A stretch of 64,000 bases of DNA from Chrysogorgia sp. JL179-B06. Lineage: Eukaryota > Cnidaria > Anthozoa > Scleralcyonacea > Chrysogorgiidae. A program made the translations under genes and the position numbers. Below are positions 33,001 through 45,563 of the stretch, one piece after another; position 1 is the stretch's first letter, and each line of letters opens with the position of its first letter. The notes beneath the pieces were generated by a model. That model saw nothing but the letters and a program-made list of their open reading frames with translations, was not told the DNA's origin and searched no databases. The DNA lies in the NCBI GenBank assembly GCA_035772405.1, contig JAYKKM010000228.1, forward strand, positions 941,001 to 1,005,000, read 5' to 3'.

Positions 33001-36000
33001 TCTTATTGGACTTACTTTTCTTATTGGACCTCCTTTTCTTATTGGACCTCCTTTTCTTATTGGACCTCCTTTTCTTATTCAACCTCCTTTTCTTATTGGA
33101 CTTCCTTTTCGTATTGGACCTCCTTTTCTTATTGGACCTCCTTTTCTTATTGGACCTTGTTTTCTTATTGGACCTGCTTTTCTTATTGGACCTCCTTTTC
33201 TTATTGGACCTCCTTTTCTTATTGGACCTCCTTTTCTTATTGGACCTCCTTTTCTTATTGGACCTCCTTTTCTTATTGAACTTCCTTTTCTTATTGGACC
33301 TCCTTTTCTTATTGGACCTCCTTTTCTTATTGGACCTCCTTTTCTTATTGGACCTCCTTTTCTTATTGGACCTCCTTTTCTTATTGTACCTCCTTTTCTT
33401 ATTGGACCTCCTTTTCTTATTGGACCTCCTTTTCTTATTGGACCTCCTTTTCTTATTGAACCTCCTTTTCTTATTGGATCTCCTTTTCTTATTAGACCTC
33501 CTTTTCTTATTGGACTTCCTTTTGTTATTGGACCTCCTTTTCTTATTGAACCTCCTTTTCTTATTGGACCCCTTTGCTTATTGGACCTCCTTTTCTAATT
33601 AGATCTCCTTTGCTTATTGGACCTCCTTTTCTTATTGGACCTCCTTTCTTATTGGACCTCCTTTTCTTATTAGACCTTCTTTCTTATTGAACCTCCTTTT
33701 CTTATTGGACCTCCTTTCTTATTGAACCTCCTTTCTTATTGAACCTCCTTTTCTTATTGGACCTCCTTTTCTTATTGGACCTCCTTTTCTTATTGGACCT
33801 CCTTTCTTATTGGACCTCCTTTTCTTATTAGACCTTCTTTCTTATTGAACCTCCTTTTCTTATTGGACCTCCTTTCTTATTGAACCTCCTTTTCTTATTG
33901 GACCTCCTTTTGTTATTGGACCTCCTTTTCTTATTGGACCTCCTTTTCTTATTAGACGTCCTTTTCTTATTAGACTTCCTTTTCTTATTGCACCTCCTTT
34001 TCTTATTGGACCTCCTTTCTTATTGGACCTCCTTTTCTTATTAGACCTCCTTTTCTTATTGGACCTCCTTTCTTATTGAACCTCCTTTTCTTATTGGTCC
34101 TCCTTTTGTTATTCGACCTCCTTTCTTATTGAACCTCCTTTTCTTATTGGACCTCCTTTTGTTATTGGACCTCCTTTCTTATTGGACTTCCTTTTCTTAT
34201 TAGAACTCCTTTTCTTATTGGACTTCCTTTTCTTATTGGACCTCCTTTTCTTATTGAACCTCCTTTTCTTATTGAACCTCCTTTTCTCATTGGACCTCCT
34301 TTTCTTATTGGACCCCTTTTCTTATTGGCCCTTTTCTAATTAGATCTCCTTTGCTTATTGGACCTCCTTTCTTATTGGACCTCCTTTTCTTATTAGACCT
34401 CCTTTTCTTATTGGACTTCCTTTTCTTATTGAACCTCCTTTTCTTATTGGACCTCCTTTTCTTATTAGACCTCCTTTTTTTATTAGACATCCTTTTCTTA
34501 TTTGACCTCCTTTTCTTATTGGACCTCCTTTTCTTATTCAACCTCCTTTTCTTATTGGACTTCCTTTTCTTATTGGACCTCCTTTTCTTATTGGACCTCC
34601 TTTTCTTATTCGACCTCCTTTTCTTATTGGACCTCCTTTTCTTATTGGACCTCCTTTTCTTATCGGACCTCCTTTTCTTATTGGACCTCCTTTTCTTATT
34701 AGACCTCCTTTTCTTATTGGACTTCCTTTTCTTATTGGACCTCCTTTTCTTATTGGACCTCCTTTTCTTATTGGACCTCCTTTTCTTATTAGACCTCCTT
34801 TTCTTATTGGACTTCCTTTTCTTATTGGACTTCCTTTTCTTATTGAACCTCCTTTTCTCATTGGACCTCCTTTTCTCATTGGACCTCCTTTTCTTATTGG
34901 ACCCCTTTGCTTATTGGACCTCCTTTTCTAATTAGATCTCCTTTGCTTATTGGAACTCCTTTTCTTATTGGACCACCTTTCTTATTGGACCTCCTTTTCT
35001 TATTAGACCTTCTTTCTCATTGAACCTCCTTTTCTTATTGGACCTCCTTTCTTATTGTACCTCCTTTCTTATTGGACCTCCTTTTCTTATTGAACCTCCT
35101 TTTCTTTTTGAACCTCCTTTTCTCATTGGACCTCCTTTTCTTATTGGACCCCTTTTCTTATTGGCCCTTTTCTAATTAGATCTCCTTTGCTTATTGGACC
35201 TCCTTTCTTATTGGACCTCCTTTTCTTATTAGACCTCCTTTTCTTATTGGACTTCCTTTTCTTATTGAACCTCCTTTTCTTATTATTGGACCTCCTTTTC
35301 TTATTGGACTTACTTTTCTTATTGGACCTCCTTTTCTTATTGGACCTCCTTTTCTTATTGGACCTCCTTTTCTTATTCAACCTCCTCTTCTTATTGGACT
35401 TCCTTTTCGTATTGGACCTCCTTTTCTTATTGGACCTCCTTTTCTTATTGGACCTTGTTTTCTTATTGGACATCCTTTTCTTATTGGACCTCCTTTTCTT
35501 ATTGGACCTCCTTTTCTTATTGCACCTCCTTTTCTTATTAGACCTCCTTTTCTTATTGGACTTCCTTTTCTTATTGGACCTCCTTTTCTTATTGGACCTC
35601 CTTTTCTTATTGTAGTTCCTTTTCTTATTGGACCTCCTTTTCTTATTGGACCTCCTTTTCTTATTGGACCTCCTTTTCTTATTGGACCTCCTTTTCTTAT
35701 TGGACCTCCTTTTCTTATTGGACCTCCTTTTCTTATTGGACCTCCTTTTCTTATTGGACCTCCTTTTCTTATTGGACCTCCTTTTCTTATTGGACCTCCT
35801 TTTCTTATTGGACCTCCTTTTCTTATTGGACCTCCTTTTCTTATTGGACCTCCTTTTCTTATTGGACCTCCTTTTCTTATTGGACCTCCTTTTCTTATTG
35901 GACCTCCTATTCTTATTGGACCTCCTTTTCTTATTGGACCTCCTATTCTTATTGGACCTCCGTTTCTTATTGGACCTCCTTTTCTTATTGGACCTCCTTT

Positions 36001-37223
36001 TCTTATTTGACCTCCTTTTCTTATTGGACCTCCTATTCTTATTAGACCTCCTTTTCTTATTGGACCTCCTTTTCTTATTGAACCTCCTTTTCTTATTGGA
36101 CCTCCTTTTCTTATTGGACCTCCTTTTCTTATTAGACCTCCTTTTCTTATTAGACCTCCTTTTCTTATTGGACCTCCTTTTCTTATTGGACCTCCTTTTC
36201 TTATTGGACCTCCTTTTCTTATTGGACCTCCTTTTCTTATTGGACCTCCTTTTCTTATTAGACCTCCTTTTCTTATTGGACCTCCTTTTCTTATTAGACC
36301 TCCTTTTCTTATTGGACCTCCTTTTCTTATTGGACCTCCTTATTCTTATTAGACCTCCTTTTCTTATTAGACCTCCTTTTCTTATTGGACCTCCTTTTCT
36401 TATTGGACCTCCTTTTCTTATTGGACCTCCTTTTCTTATTGGACCTCCTTTTCTTATTGGACCTCCTTTTCTTATTGGACCTCCTTTTCTTATTGGACCT
36501 CCTTTTCTTATTAGACCTCCTTTTCTTATTGGACCTCCTTTTCTTATTAGACCTCCTTTTCTTATTGGACCTCCTTTTCTTATTGGACCTCCTATTCTTA
36601 TTAGACCTCCTTTTCTTATTAGACCTCCTTTTCTTATTGGACCTCCTTTTCATATTGGACCTCCTTTTCTTATTGGACCTCCTTTTCTTATTGGACCTCC
36701 TTTTCTTATTGGACCTCCTTTTCTTATTGGACCTCCTTTTCTTATTGGACCTTCCTTTTCTTATTGGACCTCCTTTTCTTATTGGACCTCCTTTTCTTAT
36801 TGGACCTCCTTTTCTTATTGGACCTCCTTTTCTTATTGGACCTCCTTTTCTTATTGGACCTCCTTTTCTTATTGGACATCCTATTCTTATTAGACCTCCT
36901 TTTCTTATTGGACCTCCTTTTCTTATTGGACCTCCTTTTCTTATTGGACCTCCTTTTCTTATTAGACCTCCTTTTCTTATTGGACCTCCTTTTCTTATTG
37001 GACCTCCTTTTCTTATTGGACCTCCTTTTCTTATTGGACCTCCTTTTCTTATTGGACCTCCTTTTCTTATTGGACCTCCTTTTCTTATTGGACCTCCTTT
37101 TCTTATTGGACCTCCTTTTCTTATTGGACCTCCTTTTCTTATTGGACCTCCTTTTCTTATTGGACCTCCTTTTCTTATTGGACCTCCTTTTCTTATTGGA
37201 CCTCCTTTTCTTATTGGACCTCC
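24086..37223 (+). repeat. 13-kb satellite of an 18-bp unit, about 730 copies
   Basis: The unit TTATTGGACCTCCTTTTC repeats with scattered point changes (GGAC to AGAC, GAAC or GACT) and 17-bp variants lacking one T. The plus strand is about 78% pyrimidine. The unit length is a multiple of three and contains no stop in most frames, so very long open frames appear on both strands (LLDLLF, LIGPPF, RSNKKR and GPIRKG repeats, up to about 600 codons); these are by-products. The array is older and varied up to about 35.6 kb and much more uniform from there to the right end. It lies within the presumed intron of the PAN/EGF gene. Confidence 0.97.
26268..35200 (+). repeat. Higher-order structure in the 18-bp satellite
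   Basis: A boundary block containing CCCCTTTGCTTATTGG and TTTTCTAATTAGATCTCC recurs at about 26.27, 30.48 and 33.57 kb, each followed by the same succession of variant units: a second boundary (TTGGCCCTTTTCTAATTAG) about 740-780 bp later, a CCCCTTTGC block about 590 bp after that, and then a type with a 3-bp insertion (TTATTATTGG) seen at about 27.9, 29.5, 33.0 and 35.3 kb. So super-units of about 4.2 and 3.1 kb, plus a partial third, arose by block duplication with internal deletions. Confidence 0.8.
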
Positions 37224-38379
37224 ATATAAACCTCGGATCCCTCCGTTCACTCTGTCCGTACTAAAAACATCGGTCTGAGACCTCACCCTCAGTCAAGAAG
37301 CTGTTATTAATATCGTATTTGGGGTTATATACGGGCACTTTAATGAATAGAAAATTGCTTGCTTGTCATTGTATTTATTGAAAATTACTTTCTTGTCACA
37401 TTGCTTACTTGGAACATCAATGACATTATTTGAACCGGGAAAATGCCTAGTGGAAACACGATGTGAAGTGTTTTAAGGTATTTTCCTGTTCTCATGTCGT
37501 TATTCATGTCTCTATCACATTAATGAGTTAAAAAGGCATTTTGTATTTGTTTTATAAAATAATACATGTTATACTACAGAGGCAATCTAATACAAACTGA
37601 AAACTGTATAGAAACACGGAAATATTCCCGCTATTCTTGAAATCAAACGAAAGGTTGCTAAAACGTTCAAAAATGTCAAGTTCTGATCTTTTAAGACAAC
37701 ATTCATGTATTTCGTGTCGCCGAATTGCTTTTGCTCTCTGTTGCCGAATTGCTTTTAGGTTATTTCAACCGAAAAACCGGCTTCGTTTCGAGCTTCCACT
37801 AGCCAATCAGAACAGACCTTTTCAAGATGTTATTTTATAATAGCGAAACTGATACAATTAGAATAATAACACCAATAAATAGTTTTAACAATTGCACTGG
37901 GGTGCTGCGTCTGCGCCACCCAGTTAATCACGGAAATTTGAAAGCAATTGCGTGGAGATTTGCATAGGCGTACGGGCCGGGGGCTGTTGTCCGAAATGTT
38001 GTCTATTCGAGCAAAAATGGTCTTGTCATTCCGGCAAAAAGGGTCCTGTCTTCAATTATCCTAATATTTGAACGCAACTTAATGACATTATAAGGATTCT
38101 CATTGAGGAAATTAATCTGAGATTTCATTGTTTGTCTTGGGCATTGTCTAAATGTTATCTCGTTGTATTTGGCGCCCACGACACCGGAATTTCTCATATC
38201 TTTTTTCAAGTACATGATTTGCTGTAATGCCTGTAAAGGAACGGGAACACACAACGCTACATCTGGAATGTGCCATTGTGATGCGACACACGATGGGAAG
38301 GCGGCATACGAAAAAGGTTTGTATTCTGAAAATCAATAAATAATACACCTCTAAATGTACTGCGGCAAATTGATATTAT
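37224..38379. other. Gene-free stretch with a repeat fragment
   Basis: At 37966-38125 GCATAGGCGTACGGGCCGG and AAAAATGGTCTTGTCATTC match 54061 and 54961-55080, marking a dispersed repeat. GCCGAATTGCTTTT is duplicated at 37719 and 37745. No exon was recognised. Confidence 0.5.
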
Positions 38380-38524
38380 TTCTCTCTTTTTCTTTCTCTC
38401 TTTCTCTCTTTCTTTGTTTGTTTCTCTCTTTCTCTTTCTCACTTTCTCTTTCTCTCTTATTCTCTTTTTCTCTCTTTCTCTCTTTCTCTCTTTCTCTCTC
38501 TCTTTCTCTCTTTCTCTTTCTCTC
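38380..38524 (+). repeat. CTCTTTCT-type microsatellite 1
   Basis: Pyrimidine repeat built mainly on TCTCTTTC. It ends exactly where LINE copy A begins. Confidence 0.9.
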
Positions 38525-39105
38525 ATTTATAAGTCTTTAATTCAACCAATTTTTGATTATTGTGATATTGTCTGGGACAACCTTCCATTAACACAAGCAA
38601 TTCGGTTGCAAAAATTGCAAAACAGGGCTGCTCGAGTTATTAATCAAGTAGGCTATGACATCAGATCGCATACTATAAGAGAAGAGCTTGGATGGGAAAC
38701 TCTTGCTTCCGGACGCTTGAAACATAAAGCTATAATGATGTACAAGGTTCTGAATGGTTTGGCACCGTTGTATCTCTCGGAATTATTTCAACTAAATTCA
38801 ACTTCACTGAGTTATGGTCTCAGAGAAAGAGATACAAATGTTGTATTGCCAAAACCTAAAACAGAATATTTGAAAAAGAGTTTCAAGTTTTCTGGAGCAA
38901 AATTGTGGAATGATTTACCGACGATTACTAAAATGAAAAATACGTTAGCATCCTTCAAACGTGAACTATCAACATTCAGTTCCCAGTAGACTGTCGGTTG
39001 TATCTTGTTTTTTTTTGTAAATAATTTTTATATTGTATTAATTTTTGTTCGGCTCTTATGAAAAGCAATTATGTAAATTGATAAGATTCCGAACTGAAAT
39101 AAATT
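38525..39105 (+). mobile_element. LINE copy A, 5'-truncated
   Basis: Encodes the intact C-terminal end of a CR1/L2-type RT protein, from YKSLIQPIFDYCDIVWDN through RLQKLQNRAARV, KAIMMYKVLNGLAPLYL and AKLWNDLP to a stop at 38987. The 3' UTR has the hairpin at 39049-39092 (TCGG/CCGA and CTTAT/ATAAG) and ends AATAAATTTT directly against the next pyrimidine array. Confidence 0.88.
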
Positions 39106-39243
39106 TTCTCTCTCTCTCTCTCTCTTTTTTTCTCTTTCTCTCTTTTTCTCTTTCTCTCTTATTCTCTTTCTCTCTTTCTCTTTTCTCTTATTCTCTTTCT
39201 CTCTTTCTCTCTTTTTCTCTTTTTCTCTTTCTCTTTTTCTCTT

Positions 39244-39276
<33 letters not shown>

Positions 39277-39505
39277 TTCTCTCTTATTCTCTTTCTCTCT
39301 TTCTCTCATTCTCTTTCTCTCTTTCTCTTTTTCTCTTTCTATTTCTCTCTTTCTCACTTTCTCTTTCTCTCTTTCTCTTTCTCTCTTATTCTCTTTCTCT
39401 CTTATTCTCTTTCTCTCTTTCTCTCTTATTCTCTTTCTCTCTTTCTCTCTTGTTCTCTTGTTATCTTTCTCTCTTTCTCTTTCTCTCTTTTTCTCTTTCT
39501 CTTTC
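39106..39505 (+). repeat. CTCTTTCT-type microsatellite 2
   Basis: About 400 bases of CTCTTTCT, TTTTCTC and TTATTCTC variants between LINE copies A and B. Confidence 0.92.
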
Positions 39506-39965
39506 AAGTAGGCTATGACATCAGATCGCATACTATAAGAGAAGAGCTTGGATGGGAAACTCTTGCTTCCGGACGCTTGAAACATAAAGCTATAATGATG
39601 TACAAGGTTCTGAATGGTTTGGCACCGTTGTATCTCTCGGAATTATTTCAACTAAATTCAACTTCACTGAGTTATGGTCTCAGAGAAAGAGATACAAATG
39701 TTGTATTGCCAAAACCTAAAACAGAATATTTGAAAAAGAGTTTCAAGTTTTCTGGAGCAAAATTGTGGAATGATTTACCGACGATCACCAAAATGAAAAA
39801 TACGTTAGCATCCTTCAAACGTGAACTATCAACATTCAGTTCCCAGTAGACTGTCGGTTGTATCTTGTTTTCTTTGTAAATAATTTTTATATTGTATTAA
39901 TTTTTGTTCGGCTCTTATGAAAAGCAATTATGTAAATTGATAAGATTCCGAACTGAAATAAATTT
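39506..39965 (+). mobile_element. LINE copy B, shorter near-duplicate of copy A
   Basis: Begins at the AAGTAGGCTATGACATC point of copy A (38646) and is nearly identical to it to the end, differing at ACGATCACC and in a T-run in the 3' UTR. It keeps the same C-terminal frame (stop at about 39849) and the hairpin at 39908-39951. Confidence 0.88.
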
Positions 39966-40043
39966 TCTCTCTCTCTCTCTCTTTCTCACTTTCTCTTTCT
40001 CTCTTTCTCACTTTCTCTCTTTCTCTTTCTCTCTTTTTCTCTT

Positions 40044-40076
<33 letters not shown>

Positions 40077-40462
40077 TTCTTTCGTTCTCTTTCTCTCTTA
40101 TTCTATTTCTCTCTTTCTCTTTCTCTCTTTCTCTTTTTCTCTTTTTCTCTTTTTCTCTTTCTTTCTTTCTTTCTCTTTCTTTCTTTCTCTTTCTCTCTTA
40201 TTCTATTTCTCTCTTTCTCTTTCTCTCTTTCTCTTTTTCTCTCTTTCTCTCTTTCTCTCTTTCTCTTTCTCTCTTTCTCTCTTTCTCTTTCTCTCTTTCT
40301 CTCTTTCTCTTTCTCTCTTTTTCTCTTTTTCGCTTTCTCTTTTTATCTTTCTCTCTTTCTCTTTCTCTCTTTCTCTTTCTCTCTTATTCTCTTTCTCTCT
40401 TTCTCTTTCTCTCTTATTATCTTTCTCTCTTTCTCTTTCTCTCTTTCTCTTTCGCTCTTTTT
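39966..40462 (+). repeat. CTCTTTCT-type microsatellite 3
   Basis: About 500 bases of the same pyrimidine repeat between copies B and C. Its long open frames are by-products. Confidence 0.92.
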
Positions 40463-41280
40463 TGGCTAAAACTGAACATATGTTTATTGGATCTGATGAC
40501 AAACTGAACAAAATTAGTAGTGACATGCCCTTCGCTTTCATAAACAACCAACCTATTAAAAGGGTTAGTTCTAGTAAGTCTCTCGGTGTCTATATAGACC
40601 AGAGACTTGCTTGGACAGAGCAAATTGATAGGGTATCTTAGAAAATTTCCTCAGCTATCGGGGGTCTTAAACAAGCTAGACCTTTTGTTGACAAAGAAAC
40701 CGCCATCACTATCTACAATTCTTCAATTCAACCAATTTTTGAATACTGGGATATTATCTGGGATACTTTATCTTTATCACAGGCAATTAGGTTGCAAAAA
40801 TTACAAAATAGGTCTTGCCCGTGTTATTTGTGAAGTTGGTTTTGACATCAGATCGAATACTTTAAGAGAAAATCTCGGTTGGGAAACGCTTGCTTGCAGG
40901 CGCTTAAAACATAAAGCTATTATGATGTTTAAAGTTTTGAATGGTCTAGCTCCATCGTATCTTGTAGACCAATTCCAACTTAACTCAACTTCTCTGAGGT
41001 ATGACCTCAGAGAAAGAGATACGAATGTTATACTACCAAAATCTAATACCGAATATTTAAAAAGAGTTTTAAGTTTTCTGGAGCAAAATTGTGGAATGAA
41101 TTACCATTGGAAACAAAGCTGCAAAATACTTTAACATCTTTTAAACATAAATTATCATCATTCAGTTCCTAATGTATATACTTAGTACTTGCAACTTGTA
41201 AATAGACCATTTTTTGTATTATTTTTCGGCTCTCGTGAAAAGCAATGTAAATTGATCGAGATTCCGAGTTTAAATAAATT
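40463..41280 (+). mobile_element. LINE copy C, 5'-truncated and frameshifted
   Basis: Starts at the AKTEHMFIGSDDKLNKI segment just after the RT catalytic region, followed by SLGVYIDQRLAWTEQ, a stop at 40639, IGGLKQAR and SIQPIFEYWDIIWDT. A frameshift near 40815 and another near 41070 break the rest. The 3' UTR hairpin is at 41226-41267, with CTCG/CGAG in place of the CTTA/TAAG of copy A. Confidence 0.85.
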
Positions 41281-41374
41281 CTCTCACTCTTTCGCTCTTT
41301 CTCTTTCTCTCTTTTTCTCTTTCTCTCTTTCTCTCTTTCTCTTTCTCTCTTTCTCTCTTTCTCTCTTTCTCTTT
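41281..41374 (+). repeat. CTCTTTCT-type microsatellite 4
   Basis: Short pyrimidine array between copies C and D. Confidence 0.9.
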
Positions 41375-42261
41375 TGGTGAGAGACTTCAAAATGATTTCG
41401 CTGAATATAGTAAGTTTAACTTTACATATCGATGAACTACGAATTTGGTTGGATGACCAAAACATAGATTTGATAGCTATTAATGAAACGAGACTTGACT
41501 CGTCAATAAGTAGTTCAACAATAAATCTAAGTAATTGTGAAGTCTTTCGGAAAGACAGAAACCGTAATGGTGGTGGCGTTTGTTTTTTCCTGCATAACAA
41601 AAACAATTTTAGAGTACGATCAGATCTAGAATCAAAAGAAATTGAATAAATTTGCATAGAAATTGTGAAACCTAATAGCAAACCTTTTGCTGTCATAACC
41701 GCTTATAGACCCCCAAGTCAAGATCTTGACACGTTTTTTAATGAATTATCAAGAGTAATTGAAGTTTTAGGTTATGAAGGGAAAGAAATCTACATTTTAG
41801 GTGACCTCAATTGCAATGTATTGGACGAAATTAATAACAGAGCCAAATTAGCTCTTCAATCAATAGCTGAAATTCATCAGTTGATAACCGAGCCGACACG
41901 AGTCACTGAAAATTCTAAAACTTTAATTGACGTTGTCTTGACTAACAATACCAAAGTGTAATCGCTTCGGGCGTAATACATCTGGGTAAGTGATCACAGC
42001 TTAATCAATTAGAAAAATTTCCATCCCAAGTAAAACCACTCGTACTGTTGTCAAAATAGGAAACCTAAAGAGGTTTGATCCTCACAAATTTATAGATGAC
42101 CTTCGAAGCCTTCCTTGGCATTAACTGAGCGATATTAGTGATCCTAATGTTAGGTGGGAGATGTGGAAAAACATGTTTCTGTTCAGCGTAGATAAGCACG
42201 CGCCTTTCAATGACGGCCGAATTGAAATGTTTGTTAATTGAACGTGATCGCCTTAAGAATA

Positions 42262-43877
42262 AGAATTATTGTCAATTCAATTCAATTTTATTTACACTGT
42301 TTTTAAAATATTTACAATGAAGGATAAAGAAAGACATTAAGGAAAATATAAGTATAAGTAAATACATTGAGATTCAGAGATATAAAATCAGTGAACGGCC
42401 AGAGGAGCAAAGCTTTCGAGCCGGTTGCCGCAATGTTAGATTGATGTAAGCAGATTAACTCTCAATTTCAGCAAAATATATTCAATCCACCTATTCAACC
42501 CATCCACACCATATAAGAAGTCTAGACAAATCAAATATGAGGAACTGAAAATACTTATTCTTGATTATTAAGTAGAAAAATGTTATAGTAATTTCTAAGA
42601 GTTCAGAGGAAGTGATTTAAGGAACAAAGGTATAGATTCCCATAACTTAGAAGCAATTAGAACTTAAATGAAAATTTGCCATAGTTTGTTCTAACACTAG
42701 GCATATAATAGTTTTCCTGAGATGCATACCTTGTATGATAAGAATGCACACTAGATACAGGTATCAAAAATGCTGAGAATAGTTCTGGAGTATCATTTAT
42801 CCTTGTTCCTTATTTGATTTACAAATACTGCTATTCTTAGTTTAATTAAATTTCCCAACTTTAAAATCCCAAGCAGTTTGTAGTACGGACTAAGATCCTC
42901 TTGTCTATTTGCAAAAAATATATATCTAATACATTTATTAAGTTTTTCTTCCAGTTGGTTTATAATTTAGTTTTATATGTGATCCCCACCTCATTATGCC
43001 GTAGTTCAGGTATGGATGAATAAGAGTATAATATATGTTAGTTAGCATACGTAAGTTGAGATGTCGCCTTAATAGAAATACAAGCTATTTTACAATTATT
43101 ATATGTGAAATTTGATTATTCCACTGAAGGTGCTCATCAATATAAACTCCTAGATATTTTATACAGTTTTTACGAGTAATAGGAATATCAATTAAAATAT
43201 TTTTCTTTGGTATTGATGTTGTTAACATATAATTTGTCTTTTTAAAATTTATTGAAAGCTTGTTTGCTGAACAATACTGGTAGACTTTATTTAATTCATC
43301 ATTTATAATATTTTGTAAAATATTAGGAGTTTTTGAAGAATAAAATATATTTGTATCATCAGCAAATATTCTAAATTGGAGTATATCAGAGCAGTTTGGG
43401 AGATCGTTTATATAGATAAGGAAAAGAAGTGGACCAAGTGTTGACCCCAGTGGTACACCACGTTTCATTATCAACTCATCTGATTTGACATTACCTAACT
43501 GTACAAACTGAGCTCCGTGTTACTTAGATACATTCTAGTGGTAAACCTCTTACTCCATATTTCTCAAGCTTTCTCAATAGTATATTATGATTGAAAGTAT
43601 CAAACGCCTTTGAGAAATCCAGAAAAATACCACAAGTATAGAGGTTATTATCTATTGCAGTTTTAAGGTAATCAGTAATTTCAAGAATAGCTTGTTCAGT
43701 TGAATAACCTTTTCTAAATCCAAATTGGAATTGATACAAAATATTCTGTTTCTCAATAAAAGACACTAATTGTTCATAAACTAAGCGTTCAAAAATTTTA
43801 CTAAGGGGAGACAAGATTGAGATAGGCCTATAATTATTTGATTCAGTCCTTTTTCCACTTAGCTTTTATAAATTGGT
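42262..43877 (-). pseudogene. Opposite-strand LINE inserted in copy D
   Basis: On the minus strand, from NNYRPISILSPLSKIFERL (about 43850) through FGFRKGYSTEQAI, GIFLDFSKAFDTFNH, GVPLGSTLGPLLFLIYINDL, the catalytic FADDTNIFY (about 43360) and KYLGVYIDEHLQWNNQ. One frameshift lies near 43510. The 3' UTR ends with an ATTGA pentamer tail (AAATAAAATTGAATTGAATTG on the minus strand, 42263-42283). It is truncated at its 5' end inside the RT domain and belongs to a different LINE lineage from copies A-E. Confidence 0.82.
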
Positions 43878-45501
43878 AATAATCAAATAAGAAAGACGAA
43901 AAAAGATTTTTACCACCAACACATCAGAGAAAATTGTTGAAATTCGAAGGAAATTTGGAAGGTAATAAACCAAGTAGGATCCCGAAACACCAAATTACAT
44001 AATTATATTTTGTGTTTAAAAATTGGAGAACAAACAATTACCGACCCGGATGAAATTTCCCAAAGCATGAATAATCATTTTGTTGAGATTGGTCCAAAAT
44101 TAGCGGTACGTCAGGAGAGAACAACAAAATCGTTTACAGACTATATAAAACCAGCTGATTTATTCTTTTTCATTAACTCCTATTTCAACCACGATAGTGG
44201 TTAAATTGCTGGCATCTATGACAGAGAATAAGGCCACGGGACTCGATAGAATACCGTGTATGTTATTGAAAGAAGCCTCGTCGGTAATTGCTGTTCCACT
44301 CTGCAATATACATAATCTATCAATTCAAACTACCATCCCAAGTGACTGGAAACTCGCTAAGGTTATTCCTGTATATAAAAGTGGTGCTAAAGAAGATGTC
44401 AATAATTACAGGCCTATCTTCAGCGGTAGCAAAGGTTTTTGAGAGAATAATATATGACCAACTCTATATAAATAACCTACTATCCAAACCTCAATCCGGA
44501 TTTAAGTTGTATTATTAAGTTGTAAAGTTGTATTATAAATGGTCACTTATCTGAACGAAGAACGCTAAAATGTGGTGTTCCACAGGGCTCGATCCTTGGT
44601 CCATTATTGTACAGTTTTTAATCTACATAAATGATCTCCCGGGTTGAATTGTCTAAAGCATTCTAAAGCAAGGTATACTAATGTAACAACAACTGGTACG
44701 TCAATTGTAGAAATAATCAATTATGCTGAAGCTGATTTACTGGATTTGAAAATGCAAATAAACTTAGTTTAAATGTAGCCAAAACAGAACAGATGTTTAT
44801 TGGATCAGACCATAACAAAATTAAGGTCCTTTGATACTTTTAGACAACAAACCTATTAAAAGGGTCAAATGGATTCCCAGGTATTTATATTGATAAAAGG
44901 TTGTCTTGGTATGACCAAATAGATGAAATGTCAAAAAAAATCTAAAGCAATAGGGGGATTACGTCAAGTGAGACAGTTTGTGCCTTTCCAAACTGCTATA
45001 ATAATGTACAATTCTTTAATCCAACCCTTCTTTGATTATTGCGACATAGTTTGGGACAATATGCCTCTAACGACAAGTGAGAGATTGCAAAAATTACAAA
45101 ATCGTGCTGCTCGCATTATTACCTGCCAAAGTTATGAAGTCAGATCCAATGACATCCTACAACAATTAGGATGGAAAACATTATCTGAGAGGAGAAATAT
45201 ACATACAATAATGTTTAAAATATTGCACGGAAACGCTCCTAGTTATTTGACGGATTATTTCGTTATGTCATCTGTGAATAATGTGTATGATCTTAGAAAC
45301 AAAGTCAATTGGTTAGTACTACCAAAACCGAGTACCGAATACTTTAAGAAGTGTTTCCAGTACGCGGGTGCCAAATTGTGGAATAATTTCCCACCTGATA
45401 TTAGATCACATGATAATTTTTAAACGTGATATAACTTATGATCATAGTAAATGATTATTTTCATATTTCTACATAATCGCCTATTTTGAAATGTAAATAT
45501 A

Positions 45502-45504
<3 letters not shown>

Positions 45505-45557
<53 letters not shown>
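45505..45557. repeat. TA dinucleotide microsatellite
   Basis: About 26 TA units in the 3' UTR of LINE copy D. Confidence 0.97.

Positions 45558-45563
<6 letters not shown>

Noticed and set aside
24086..37223. Very long ORFs (200-612 codons) with LLDLLF, LIGPPF, RSNKKR or GPIRKG repeats
   Set aside because: They appear on both strands and in several frames because the 18-bp unit is a multiple of three without stops; 17-bp variants shift the frames at random. There are no promoters, splice sites or non-repeat domains.
39106..41373. Leucine/serine/phenylalanine-rich and REREKEKERK-type ORFs
   Set aside because: They are direct translations of the CTCTTTCT microsatellite on either strand.
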